Positions 6,583-13,045 of a stretch of DNA of 13,045 bases are shown in pieces. How positions within the stretch are numbered: the first letter of the stretch is position 1; each line of letters starts with the position of its first letter. This DNA is from JAHEJA01 sp965657215. GTDB taxonomy: Bacteria > Pseudomonadota > Alphaproteobacteria > Rhodobacterales > Rhodobacteraceae. The notes beneath the pieces were generated by a model. That model worked only from the letters and a program-made list of their open reading frames with translations, did no database searches and was not told where the DNA came from. Position numbers and translations under genes: made by a program. The stretch covers positions 1 to 13,045 of the forward strand of contig CBFHNR010000036.1 in the NCBI GenBank assembly GCA_965657215.1, written 5' to 3'.

Positions 6583-7686
6583 ATGAGCCTCAACACCTTT
6601 GGACATTTATTCCGCGTCACCACTTGGGGCGAAAGCCACGGCCCCGCATTGGGGGCCACTGTGGACGGCTGTCCCCCCGGTGTTGAAGTGGACGCAGCGA
6701 TGCTTCAGCATTGGTTGGACAAAAGGAAACCCGGTCAGAATAAATTCACCACACAGCGGCGCGAAGCGGATGAAGTGGAAATTCTTTCTGGTGTCTTTGA
6801 AGGCCAATCTACGGGCACGCCGATCCAGTTGATGATCCGAAATACTGACCAAAGATCAAAGGATTACGGGAATATTTCCGAAACCTTCCGACCCGGTCAT
6901 GCGGATATCACCTACTGGCAAAAATACGGTATTCGCGATTATCGCGGGGGGGGTCGTTCCTCTGCGCGTGAAACGGCGGCACGTGTGGCCGCAGGTGGTT
7001 TGGCCCGTGCAGCGATTGCTTCCTTGGCCCCTTCAGTCGAAATCAAAGGCTACATGACCCAGATCGGCCCGCATGGCATTAACCGCGAGAATTTTGACTG
7101 GGACCAAATCGATCAAAACGAATTCTGGACACCGGATGCCCAAGCCGCCCAAGACTGGGCCACCTACCTTGATGATATCCGCAAGTCCCACAATTCCGTC
7201 GGCGCCATCATCGAAGTCGTCGCCCGCAATGTCCCCGCCGGACTAGGCGCCCCCGTCTATGGAAAACTGGACACGGACCTCGCCGCTGCAATGATGTCGA
7301 TCAATGCCGTCAAAGGCGTTGAAATCGGCGAAGGCATGGCCGCTGCTGCCTTGACAGGCGAGCAAAACGCAGATGAAATTTTCATGGGAAACAATGGCTT
7401 GCCTATGTATTCGTCAAATCATGCTGGTGGTATTTTGGGAGGTATTTCAACGGGCCAAGACATCGTTGTCCGCTTTGCCGTCAAACCCACATCCTCTATC
7501 CTCACGCCTCGTCAATCCATTACCAAATCAGGCGAGCCCATCGAAGTCGTCACCAAGGGCCGCCACGACCCCTGCGTGGGTATCCGCGCGGTCCCCGTTG
7601 GCGAAGCTATGATGGCCTGCGTGATCTTAGACCACATGCTCCTCCACCGTGGTCAAGTCGGCGAAAACCGCGGCAAAATCGGATAA
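6583..7686 (+). CDS. aroC: Chorismate synthase
   Basis: A 367-residue enzyme that converts 5-enolpyruvylshikimate-3-phosphate to chorismate using reduced FMN, the last step of the shikimate pathway, in the cytoplasm. The sequence starts with the family signature SLNTFGHLFRVTTWGESHGP and contains GHADITYWQKYG and then the conserved YRGGGRSSARETAARVAAGG block. Near the C-terminus it has the conserved GRHDPCVGIRAVPVGEAM stretch. The length is that of a complete AroC. The frame is open from 6532, but family homology and a GGAG ten bases upstream fix the start at 6583. An overlapping ATG at 6578 runs straight into a stop. It is a single gene with no other aro gene nearby. A run of eight G (6946-6953 region) encodes the glycines of YRGGGR and is intact. 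Confidence 0.97.
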   Translation: MSLNTFGHLFRVTTWGESHGPALGATVDGCPPGVEVDAAMLQHWLDKRKPGQNKFTTQRREADEVEILSGVFEGQSTGTPIQLMIRNTDQRSKDYGNISETFRPGHADITYWQKYGIRDYRGGGRSSARETAARVAAGGLARAAIASLAPSVEIKGYMTQIGPHGINRENFDWDQIDQNEFWTPDAQAAQDWATYLDDIRKSHNSVGAIIEVVARNVPAGLGAPVYGKLDTDLAAAMMSINAVKGVEIGEGMAAAALTGEQNADEIFMGNNGLPMYSSNHAGGILGGISTGQDIVVRFAVKPTSSILTPRQSITKSGEPIEVVTKGRHDPCVGIRAVPVGEAMMACVILDHMLLHRGQVGENRGKIG

Positions 7687-7721
7687 GTCTTCTTCATCTT
7701 TGCGGAAAATACTCTGGGGGA

Positions 7722-7753
7722 GTCGCCTCAGCGACGGGGGCGAAGCCCCCTTT
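7722..7753. terminator. Double-hairpin, probably bidirectional terminator between aroC and the DMT gene
   Basis: GTCGC-CTCA-GCGAC (7722-7735) is directly followed by GGGGGC-GAA-GCCCCC (7736-7750) and then TTT. On the minus strand the same hairpins are followed a little later by TATTTTC. It sits between convergent aroC and the DMT gene, so it can serve both. The surrounding TTTGCGGAAAATACTC...GGGGG text resembles an intergenic element I remember as common in Rhodobacteraceae. The short T-tract makes strict intrinsic termination uncertain. Confidence 0.6.
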
Positions 7754-7782
7754 GGATCGGATCGCACACGCGATACGAAACC

Positions 7783-8652
7783 CTATAGACGCTTCTGTTT
7801 CGACAATTGCACCGCCAAGATGCCCGCTGCGATCACGACAACGCCTATTACGTCCAATAATCCCAGTGCTTCGCCTAGCAAAGCCGCCGCAATCGCGACT
7901 CCGAAAAAGGGGTTCAAGAAATGAAATGTGGCTGCTTTGACAGCGCCAATCTCATTGACCAGGGTAAACCACACAAAGGTTGCCGCTAATCCCGGGACCA
8001 ACGTGGTATAAATAAATGCCACCCCTAACGACCAATGCCATTCCACGTGAAACGGCTCAAACAGCATCGCGACAAAGCCCAATGTCACCGCGCCCACCAA
8101 CATTTGCATGCCCACGATCATCATCACATTGCCCCCTGAACTGGCCCCTCGCACAGAAAGCGTCGCGACAGTAAGAGCAACAGCAGCAATCAGACACAGC
8201 GCTAATCCAAGGGGATCCACGCCCGCGTTCAACCGCGCGCCCATGATCAACCCAACACCCGAAACTCCTAGGACAAGGCCGAGCATTCCCAAAGGGGACA
8301 GCTTATCGCGAAAGATCACCCAGCCGGCGAAAGCCACCATCAAAGGCATCGTGGAGGCAATGATTGACGCAAGCGAGGCTTCGATCCATTGCATGGCAAC
8401 AAAGTTTAAACCGAGATACAGCGCGTTCTGACAGATGCCAAAAATAATCGTGGCGCGCCACTGCGCACGCGTCAGCGAAAAACTTTGCCCCATCCACCGC
8501 GCGATGCCGATGCCGATCAATCCACTAATCAAAAATCGCAGAGACAGCGATGCAATTGGCGAGGCATAGGTCACGATAACCCGCGCTGAGGTAAAGGCCG
8601 ATGACCACATGAGGGCAAACGAAAGGCCCATCAGGATTGCTTTGATATTCAT
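7783..8652 (-). CDS. EamA-family (DMT superfamily) transporter
   Basis: A 289-residue inner-membrane protein with ten hydrophobic segments arranged as two EamA repeats, at about residues 5-135 and 148-283. This is the normal form of drug/metabolite transporters such as RhaT/YdcZ-like exporters. The first repeat starts with the typical LSFALMWSSAFTSARVIV pattern; the second ends with the family-like helix pair around LLGEALGLLDVIGVVVIAAGI. The tail QLSKQKRL is basic and cytosolic. AAGG about seven bases upstream supports the ATG at 8652. The gene lies behind the HU terminator and so probably has its own promoter in the short gap at 8653-8698. The substrate is unknown; such proteins often export amino acids or metabolites, but nothing here tells which. 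Confidence 0.9.
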   Translation of the reverse strand: MNIKAILMGLSFALMWSSAFTSARVIVTYASPIASLSLRFLISGLIGIGIARWMGQSFSLTRAQWRATIIFGICQNALYLGLNFVAMQWIEASLASIIASTMPLMVAFAGWVIFRDKLSPLGMLGLVLGVSGVGLIMGARLNAGVDPLGLALCLIAAVALTVATLSVRGASSGGNVMMIVGMQMLVGAVTLGFVAMLFEPFHVEWHWSLGVAFIYTTLVPGLAATFVWFTLVNEIGAVKAATFHFLNPFFGVAIAAALLGEALGLLDVIGVVVIAAGILAVQLSKQKRL

Positions 8653-8698
8653 GAAGACCTTTTACCTTTGACTGCAAAAACCCTGACACAGGCCCCAC

Positions 8699-8727
8699 AA
8701 AAAGAAAAGGGCCGCGAAACGCGACCC
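8699..8727 (-). terminator. Intrinsic terminator of the HU gene
   Basis: On the minus strand GGGTCGCG (8720-8727) pairs with CGCGGCCC (8709-8716) over eight pairs, one of them G-U, around a TTT loop. It is followed by TTTTCTTTTT (8699-8708). It lies 26 bases after the HU stop codon and is a textbook Rho-independent terminator. Confidence 0.93.
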
Positions 8728-8752
8728 CTCTTATTCTTACAGTCGTTCGGGA

Positions 8753-9040
8753 TTAGCCGTTCACGCTGTCTTTCAAAGCTTTTGCGATTGTCATTTTTAC
8801 AACCTTGTCAGCTTCTTTTTTGAACTGTTCGCCTGTCGCAGGGTTACGAACCATACGCTCTGGACGTTCACGGCATTGGATTTTGCCGATACCAGGAAGT
8901 GTGACCGCGCCGCCGCCTGAAACTTCGCGAGTGATCAAGTTGCAGATCGCATCAAGAGCCGCCCCAGCAGCTTTTTTGTCGGCGCCCATTTCTTCGGCAA
9001 GCGCTGCAACCAGTTGTGTTTTCGTCATTGGTTTAGACAT
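8753..9040 (-). CDS. HU-family histone-like DNA-binding protein
   Basis: A 95-residue nucleoid protein of the HU/IHF fold that bends and compacts DNA as a dimer. The N-terminal helical dimerisation half (TKTQLVAALAEEMGADKK, then AALDAICNLI) is followed by the VTLPGIGKI turn (46-54). The DNA-binding beta-arm carries RNPATGE (65-71), whose proline intercalates into the minor groove in known HU structures. The tail AKALKDSVNG is typical of Rhodobacterales HU. The frame is open upstream to 9112, but the chosen ATG has GGAG seven bases before it and matches the family start. It is followed by a strong intrinsic terminator. An IHF subunit is the main alternative; the arm sequence and length favour HU. 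Confidence 0.93.
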   Translation of the reverse strand: MSKPMTKTQLVAALAEEMGADKKAAGAALDAICNLITREVSGGGAVTLPGIGKIQCRERPERMVRNPATGEQFKKEADKVVKMTIAKALKDSVNG

Positions 9041-9096
9041 AGTTTTCTCCTTCAACTGCCCAACTATTGGGGCCTCATGAGAAAGTTGTAACTGAA

Positions 9097-9116
9097 TGTT
9101 GTAAGAGAACACAACA
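9097..9116. promoter_or_regulatory. Inverted repeat upstream of the HU gene
   Basis: TGTTGT (9097-9102) and ACAACA (9111-9116) form a perfect six-base inverted repeat with an eight-base spacer, 57-76 bases before the HU start. GTTGTAA also recurs directly at 9085-9091 and 9098-9104. This is the promoter zone, so the repeat may be an operator. Exact -35/-10 boxes could not be fixed. Confidence 0.35.
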
Positions 9117-9168
9117 AATAGAGTGACAATTTCCCATAAAAACAGACATTTTTTGCGAAATTTTCGGT

Positions 9169-10632
9169 TTAGAGGAAAGCTGTTTCGGAAAAACTGCGTA
9201 ATTTTCGGCTTTGAAGGCGCTCAAGTGGCATTTCACTAAGCTCTTCCATCGCCCGAATTCCAATCATCAAATGACGCGAAACTTGAGTTTTGTAGAAATC
9301 TGACGCCATTCCTGGTAACTTTAGCTCGCCATGAAGGGGCTTGTCGCTCACACATAAGAGCGTGCCATAGGGCACCCTAAAGCGATATCCGTTTGCAGCG
9401 ATTGTCGCGCTTTCCATGTCCAAGGCGACAGCACGACTTTGTGACAGACGTTGAACGGGACCCGTGTGTTCGCGCAATTCCCAATTTCGGTTGTCGACCG
9501 TTGCAACAGTGCCTGTGCGCATAATTTTCTTGAGCTCAAATCCATTAAGTTTGGTGACCTCTGCCACAGCCGTTTCCAAGGCAATTTGCATTTCGGCCAA
9601 GGCTGGGACGGGAACCCAAGCGGGCAAATCATCGTCCAAAACTTTGTCTTCCCGCAAATAAGCATGCGCCAACACAAAATCGCCTAAGCTTTGCGAATTG
9701 CGCAAGCCCGCGCAGTGACCAACCATTAACCACGCATGCGGTCGTAAAACCGCGATATGATCTGTTGCTGTTTTTGCATTCGACGGTCCAACACCGATAT
9801 TCACCAATGTGATCCCGTTTCCATCAGCCCGTTTGAGGTGATAGGTCGGCATTTGCGGCATTTTTTCGGGTGTGGGTATATCTGTTGTCGGATCCGTGAG
9901 CTCAAAGTTTCCAGTTGAGACAAAGCTTGTATAACCACTCTTAGGGTCCGCTATCATCTTGCGGGCATAGGCCTCGAATTCAGCGACGTAGAACTGATAG
10001 TTGGTGAATAGGACAAAGTTTTGAAAATGATGCGGATCTGTCGCCGTATAATGCGATAGCCGCGCCAAAGAATAATCAACACGCTGCGCTGTAAACGGTG
10101 CTAAGGGCTCTGCTCCGTCGGCATCGGGTTCTGCCACGCCGTTAACGATATCGTCATTGGTTGTCGCAAGATCAGGAACATCAAACACGTCACGCAGCGC
10201 AAATTCAGCAGCGCCTCCATTTGGTACAGTCGCGGCCGCATCATTCATCATGGCAAAATGAACAGGAATTGGTGTTTGTGACGGTCCTATATGTACTGCA
10301 ACATCATGATTTTCGATCAATAGGGAAATTTGTTGTTCAAGGTAGTTTGCGAACAAATCAGGTTGCGTCACCGTCGCCACATAGGTACCGGGCGCCGAAA
10401 CATGGCCAAAACTTAGGCGGCTATCAATGACGGCGTAGCTTTCGGTAATGAACCGAATTTCCGGATAATAGGCACGATATTTTTGACCCGTTGGTCCCTC
10501 GGACATTGTGGTATGAAAGGCAGTACGTAAAAATTCGATGGATTGCGTATAAAGTGTCTGAAGCTGAGCCACAGCGTCCTGAGCATTGAGAAAAGATTTG
10601 GATGGACCTGCATCGGGTGTCAAATACGTCAT
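9169..10632 (-). CDS. amn: AMP nucleosidase
   Basis: A 487-residue cytoplasmic enzyme that hydrolyses AMP to adenine and ribose-5-phosphate, important for adenylate balance and purine salvage. The length equals E. coli Amn (484 aa). The N-terminal AMP-nucleosidase domain covers about residues 15-180. The C-terminal half has the nucleoside-phosphorylase fold: ITLVNIGVGPSNAKTATDHI (274-293), MVGHCAGLR (303-311), ALDMESATIAANGYRFRVPYG (403-423) and VSDKPLHGELKLPG (428-441). Asp430 of VSDKP is the probable general acid. The tail LRSFSETAFL matches the family end. AAAGGAA upstream supports the ATG at 10632. HU follows 128 bases downstream on the same strand, with no clear terminator between them. 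The protein appears complete. Confidence 0.96.
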   Translation of the reverse strand: MTYLTPDAGPSKSFLNAQDAVAQLQTLYTQSIEFLRTAFHTTMSEGPTGQKYRAYYPEIRFITESYAVIDSRLSFGHVSAPGTYVATVTQPDLFANYLEQQISLLIENHDVAVHIGPSQTPIPVHFAMMNDAAATVPNGGAAEFALRDVFDVPDLATTNDDIVNGVAEPDADGAEPLAPFTAQRVDYSLARLSHYTATDPHHFQNFVLFTNYQFYVAEFEAYARKMIADPKSGYTSFVSTGNFELTDPTTDIPTPEKMPQMPTYHLKRADGNGITLVNIGVGPSNAKTATDHIAVLRPHAWLMVGHCAGLRNSQSLGDFVLAHAYLREDKVLDDDLPAWVPVPALAEMQIALETAVAEVTKLNGFELKKIMRTGTVATVDNRNWELREHTGPVQRLSQSRAVALDMESATIAANGYRFRVPYGTLLCVSDKPLHGELKLPGMASDFYKTQVSRHLMIGIRAMEELSEMPLERLQSRKLRSFSETAFL

Positions 10633-10683
10633 TTTATTATTTCCTTTTATTTATCTTTCATCATCCACATTTGCTTTGTGTCT

Positions 10684-10696
10684 ATGACAAAGTCAT
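10684..10696. promoter_or_regulatory. Palindrome between divergent amn and VOC genes
   Basis: ATGAC-AAA-GTCAT is a perfect five-base inverted repeat in the 159-base gap between two divergent genes. A further TGACA (10696-10700 region) and a -10-like TATGAT (10709-10714) follow on the plus strand. It could be an operator serving one or both directions; the binding protein is unknown. Confidence 0.35.
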
Positions 10697-10791
10697 GACA
10701 AGCTTGGGTATGATGTGTTGGGTTTTCATGCGCAAAGATGCCATGCCCAGACGAAGCATTCAAGAACAGTCGTTTTATTGGGATCGACATA

Positions 10792-11226
10792 ATGGATTTT
10801 GAAACCGTTTCTCCTCAGGACTTTGGCGCATCTCTGCGCGGTGTTGGATTGAACCTCCTGGTGACAGATATCGCGGATGCCGTGGATTTTCTTGTGTCTG
10901 TCTTGGACATGTCCGCCCATCGAGTATCCAAGGACTTTGCGATCATGACATCAGGTGATCAGATTATTCAACTTCACCAAGACGCCACATATGCGTCGCA
11001 TCCGATTTACGATTTTCTCCCTGAAAACCCGCCTAGAGGTGTGGGCGTTATGATCCACTTGTTCGACGTCGATCCCGATCAAGCGGCGGAAAACGCGGCC
11101 TCCTTTGGTGCGCATATCTTGCAAGCCCCGATGGAAAAACCACATGGGCTTCGCGAATGTTATGTTATGTGTAAGGATGGATACACTTGGGCGGCCTCGC
11201 GCCCCATTCAAAATGAAGACCCCTAA
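10792..11226 (+). CDS. VOC-fold (glyoxalase/bleomycin-resistance-like) protein
   Basis: A 144-residue protein with two beta-alpha-beta-beta-beta halves, at about 18-62 (VGLNLLVTDIADAVDFLVSVLDM...) and 84-137 (VGVMIHLFDVDPDQAAENAASFGAHIL...CYVMCKDGYTWAASRP). This is the vicinal-oxygen-chelate fold. Such proteins are often metal-dependent dioxygenases, isomerases or binding proteins; His89 and the YVMCKDG strand lie where metal ligands often occur, but the metal site is not certain. An earlier in-frame ATG at 10738 exists; I prefer 10792 because a GGGAT lies nine bases upstream and the extra 18 residues do not look like part of the fold. The double stop TAATAA is followed 24 bases later by the aldolase-family gene, so the two are probably one operon. 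The substrate is unknown. Confidence 0.8.
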   Translation: MDFETVSPQDFGASLRGVGLNLLVTDIADAVDFLVSVLDMSAHRVSKDFAIMTSGDQIIQLHQDATYASHPIYDFLPENPPRGVGVMIHLFDVDPDQAAENAASFGAHILQAPMEKPHGLRECYVMCKDGYTWAASRPIQNEDP

Positions 11227-11250
11227 TAACGTTCGGTGGAGGAGACCACG

Positions 11251-11991
11251 ATGACGGCAAATATAGAAAACTGGCAAGAGCGCGTTGATTTAGCAGCGGC
11301 GTTTCGGTGGACTGCTCGCTTTAATATGCATGAAGCTGTGGCCAATCACTTTTCCCTCGCGATCAATGACGATGGAACCAAGTTTCTGGTGAACCCCGAC
11401 AAGAAACATTTCTCGCGGATCACAGCCAGCGACCTCTTAGTTGTTGATGCAAATGATCCTGATACCCTCAGCCAACCCAACGCGCCAGATGAAACGGCTT
11501 GGGGATTACACGGAGGTTTGCACCGCCATTGTCCGCATGCGCGATGTGCGATGCATGTGCATTCTGTTTATGCCACCACATTGGCCTGTCTCGCCGACAG
11601 CCGCCTGCCCCCGATTGATCAAAACGGTACCATGTTCTTTAATCGCTATGTCATTGACGACGGCTACGGCGGCCTTGCATTTGAAGAAGAAGGCGAGCGC
11701 TGTGCGCGCCTGTTTTCTGATCCAAAGCAAAAGGTCATGATCATGGGCAACCATGGGGTTATGGTGATTGGCGATACAGTCGCGGAAACCTTTAATCGGC
11801 TGTATTATTTTGAACGCGCCGCACAAACCTACATTACTGCGCTTCAGACGGGACAGCCCCTTCGGGTCCTATCCGACGCGGTTGCGGAAAAAACAGCGCA
11901 AGAAATCGAAGATTACCCGTCCCTGGATTCCCGGTTCCTCGAAGAGCTAAAGGCCATATTGGATGAAGAAGGGTCTAACTACGCGACTTAA
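11251..11991 (+). CDS. Class II aldolase/adducin-family protein
   Basis: A 246-residue protein of the class II (zinc) aldolase/adducin fold, the group of L-fuculose-1-phosphate aldolase and related aldolases, epimerases and decarboxylases. The metal ligands are readable: His102 and His104 in MHVHSVYATTLA and His168 in GNHGVMVIG. The acidic residue used by FucA at position 73 has no exact counterpart in spacing; Glu81 in DETAWGLHGG is two residues further from the HxH, so the reaction may differ from a classical aldol cleavage. GGAGGAG lies 7-14 bases before the ATG at 11251, and it follows the VOC gene closely. Its stop codon overlaps that of the convergent metal permease gene by three to four bases. 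The exact substrate cannot be assigned. Confidence 0.88.
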   Translation: MTANIENWQERVDLAAAFRWTARFNMHEAVANHFSLAINDDGTKFLVNPDKKHFSRITASDLLVVDANDPDTLSQPNAPDETAWGLHGGLHRHCPHARCAMHVHSVYATTLACLADSRLPPIDQNGTMFFNRYVIDDGYGGLAFEEEGERCARLFSDPKQKVMIMGNHGVMVIGDTVAETFNRLYYFERAAQTYITALQTGQPLRVLSDAVAEKTAQEIEDYPSLDSRFLEELKAILDEEGSNYAT

Positions 11992-12902
11992 CTGTTGGCT
12001 TTACGATACGGCCCACAAATAGCAGCAATGGCGAGGAATACACCGCTCACTGTTGCAATCATGCCTGCTGCACTCACGCTTTCTTGGTATCCCAAAAGGC
12101 GTGGGCCATAGGCCGCCATGTAAAATCCTAAAATAGTGGATAGCGTCGCAAAGAGGATGCTTAACCAAACTTGCGACCTGAGCGAATTCGTCACCAAGCG
12201 CGCAATGGCTGGGGGGCAGATAAACATAGCGATCACAATAATGGATCCCACCGCATCAAAGGCGGCCACCGCCGCCAATGCCGCCATGCCGATCAACGCC
12301 GTCGACATTAGCCCCACGCGAACCCCTTGTGTGCTTGCGAATTGTTCATCAAAGCTGATCAATTTTAGGGAGCGCCAGAAAACGAACGTGAACAGAATAA
12401 TCACACAGGCGACACCAGCCATGCGCCACAGCTCGACTGGCAAGTAGGACAAATCAGCCAAGGACGTCAAAGACCCCCAACCCGAATAATCCAACCAAAT
12501 CAAGCTCTCTAAATTACCATAGAGCGCGTGTTGAACATCCAAATGCACTTTGCTCGTATCCGTGCGCTCTAGTAACAAGACGCCAAAGGCAAACATAGCG
12601 GTAAATACGACACCCATCGCAGCACCTTGTTCGATCCGCCCCACGCGTTGGATGATCTGGATTAACCCAACCGCCACGAAAGAGGCGACCAAAGCGCCAA
12701 TCATCATGGGCCATGTCGACACAAGCCCCGTCACCAAAAACGCAACAACGATCCCAGGCAGAACAACATGGCTAAGAGCATCGCCAATGAGGGCTTGTTT
12801 GCGCAGGATCAAAAAGTTCCCTGGCAAAGCACAGGCAACAGAGGCAAGGATACCAATGAGCAAGGGCGCAAAGCTCAGAACAAAGAAATCATACGCAATC
12901 AT
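11988..12902 (-). CDS. Mn/Zn/Fe-type metal ABC transporter permease (TroD/SitD/MntD-like)
   Basis: A 304-residue inner-membrane permease of the ABC-3 family that imports divalent metal ions (manganese, zinc or iron). About eight hydrophobic helices are visible. The conserved LRKQALIGDALSHVVLPGI segment (33-51) near the N-terminus is typical of TroC/D, SitC/D and ZnuB proteins. The gene starts inside the stop of the upstream gene (ATGA overlap, 12899-12902), so the two are translationally coupled and both probably belong to a troABCD/mntABCD-type operon whose binding protein and ATPase lie outside the window. Which metal is moved cannot be read from the permease. The 3' end meets the aldolase gene with overlapping stops and no terminator was seen. 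Confidence 0.9.
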   Translation of the reverse strand: MIAYDFFVLSFAPLLIGILASVACALPGNFLILRKQALIGDALSHVVLPGIVVAFLVTGLVSTWPMMIGALVASFVAVGLIQIIQRVGRIEQGAAMGVVFTAMFAFGVLLLERTDTSKVHLDVQHALYGNLESLIWLDYSGWGSLTSLADLSYLPVELWRMAGVACVIILFTFVFWRSLKLISFDEQFASTQGVRVGLMSTALIGMAALAAVAAFDAVGSIIVIAMFICPPAIARLVTNSLRSQVWLSILFATLSTILGFYMAAYGPRLLGYQESVSAAGMIATVSGVFLAIAAICGPYRKANS

Positions 12903-13045
12903 GACACACCTCGGTGCGCCAAGGCCTCATCAATTTCGGCGATTTGATCTTGGGTCAGGCGGACTTCGATATCAATCAGGCTATGCACCATTGAGGTATC
13001 AGGCGATAGAACGCCCCCCTCCACGCTTTGCTTCCAATAGGCCCA
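12899..13045 (-). CDS. Upstream metal ABC permease, C-terminal end only (TroC-like)
   Basis: The minus-strand frame is open from the window edge and ends with TGA that overlaps the next ATG. The 48 visible residues (WAYWKQSVEGGVLSP..., then HSLIDIEVRLTQDQIAEIDEALAHRG) are hydrophilic and not membrane-spanning. The coupling to a TroD-like permease suggests the first permease of the pair, TroC/MntC-like. Those proteins may carry a hydrophilic C-terminal extension, and this piece would be it. This is assigned by context more than by sequence. It could instead be another subunit of the transporter. Confidence 0.6.
   Translation of the reverse strand, partial: WAYWKQSVEGGVLSPDTSMVHSLIDIEVRLTQDQIAEIDEALAHRGVS

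Noticed and set aside
6946..6954. Run of eight G in aroC as a phase-variation site
   Set aside because: It encodes the invariant RGGGR of chorismate synthase with preferred glycine codons and the frame is intact; slippage is not supported.
7649..7940. Plus-strand open frames after aroC
   Set aside because: They run through the terminator and antisense to the DMT transporter; the translated text is a shadow.
9121..9168. Possible terminator after amn
   Set aside because: Only AT-rich self-complementary text (CGAAAATTTCG, A/T runs) is present, without a stable GC stem.
1..13045. CRISPR array, tRNA/rRNA, IS element or integrase
   Set aside because: No regularly spaced repeats, no tRNA-like fold and no transposase or integrase reading frame were seen.

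Overview
The window looks like a chromosomal segment of an alphaproteobacterium, most likely a Rhodobacterales (Roseobacter-type) marine bacterium. The evidence is the HslU, AroC and HU sequences, the thiBPQ operon with a TPP riboswitch, and the tight gene packing. No plasmid, phage, IS, CRISPR, rRNA or tRNA feature was seen.

Layout. (1) 1-1550, plus strand: the 3' end of hslU, then an MFS transporter of unknown substrate. (2) 1527-4805, minus strand: a thiamine/TPP ABC importer operon, thiB-thiP-thiQ, with overlapping genes. It is preceded by a TPP riboswitch whose expression platform can be read base by base as an SD-sequestering translational switch. (3) About 4810-6480: an AT-rich patch holding one orphan minus-strand gene. 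Its 457 aa product has a discoidin-like beta-sandwich, a long coiled coil and two membrane helices. It differs in composition from everything around it and is the best candidate here for something undescribed. (4) 6468-7753, plus strand: aroC (chorismate synthase), preceded by a triple ACCGAY repeat at 11-bp spacing and flanked by GC-rich hairpin pairs. (5) 7783-10632, minus strand: an EamA/DMT transporter, an HU-family DNA-binding protein with a clear intrinsic terminator, and AMP nucleosidase (amn). (6) 10792-11991, plus strand: a small VOC-fold protein and a class II aldolase-family protein, probably one operon. (7) 11988-13045, minus strand: two membrane permease genes of a Mn/Zn/Fe-type ABC importer (TroC/TroD-like), with a 4-base ATGA overlap; the first is cut by the window edge.

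Most genes are housekeeping or ordinary transport genes. ThiB, ThiP and ThiQ form one importer whose translation is probably switched off by TPP. The VOC and aldolase genes probably act together, but the pathway cannot be named. The orphan membrane protein stands alone between the thi operon and aroC. Its role (envelope sensing, defence or something else) is not determined by the sequence.
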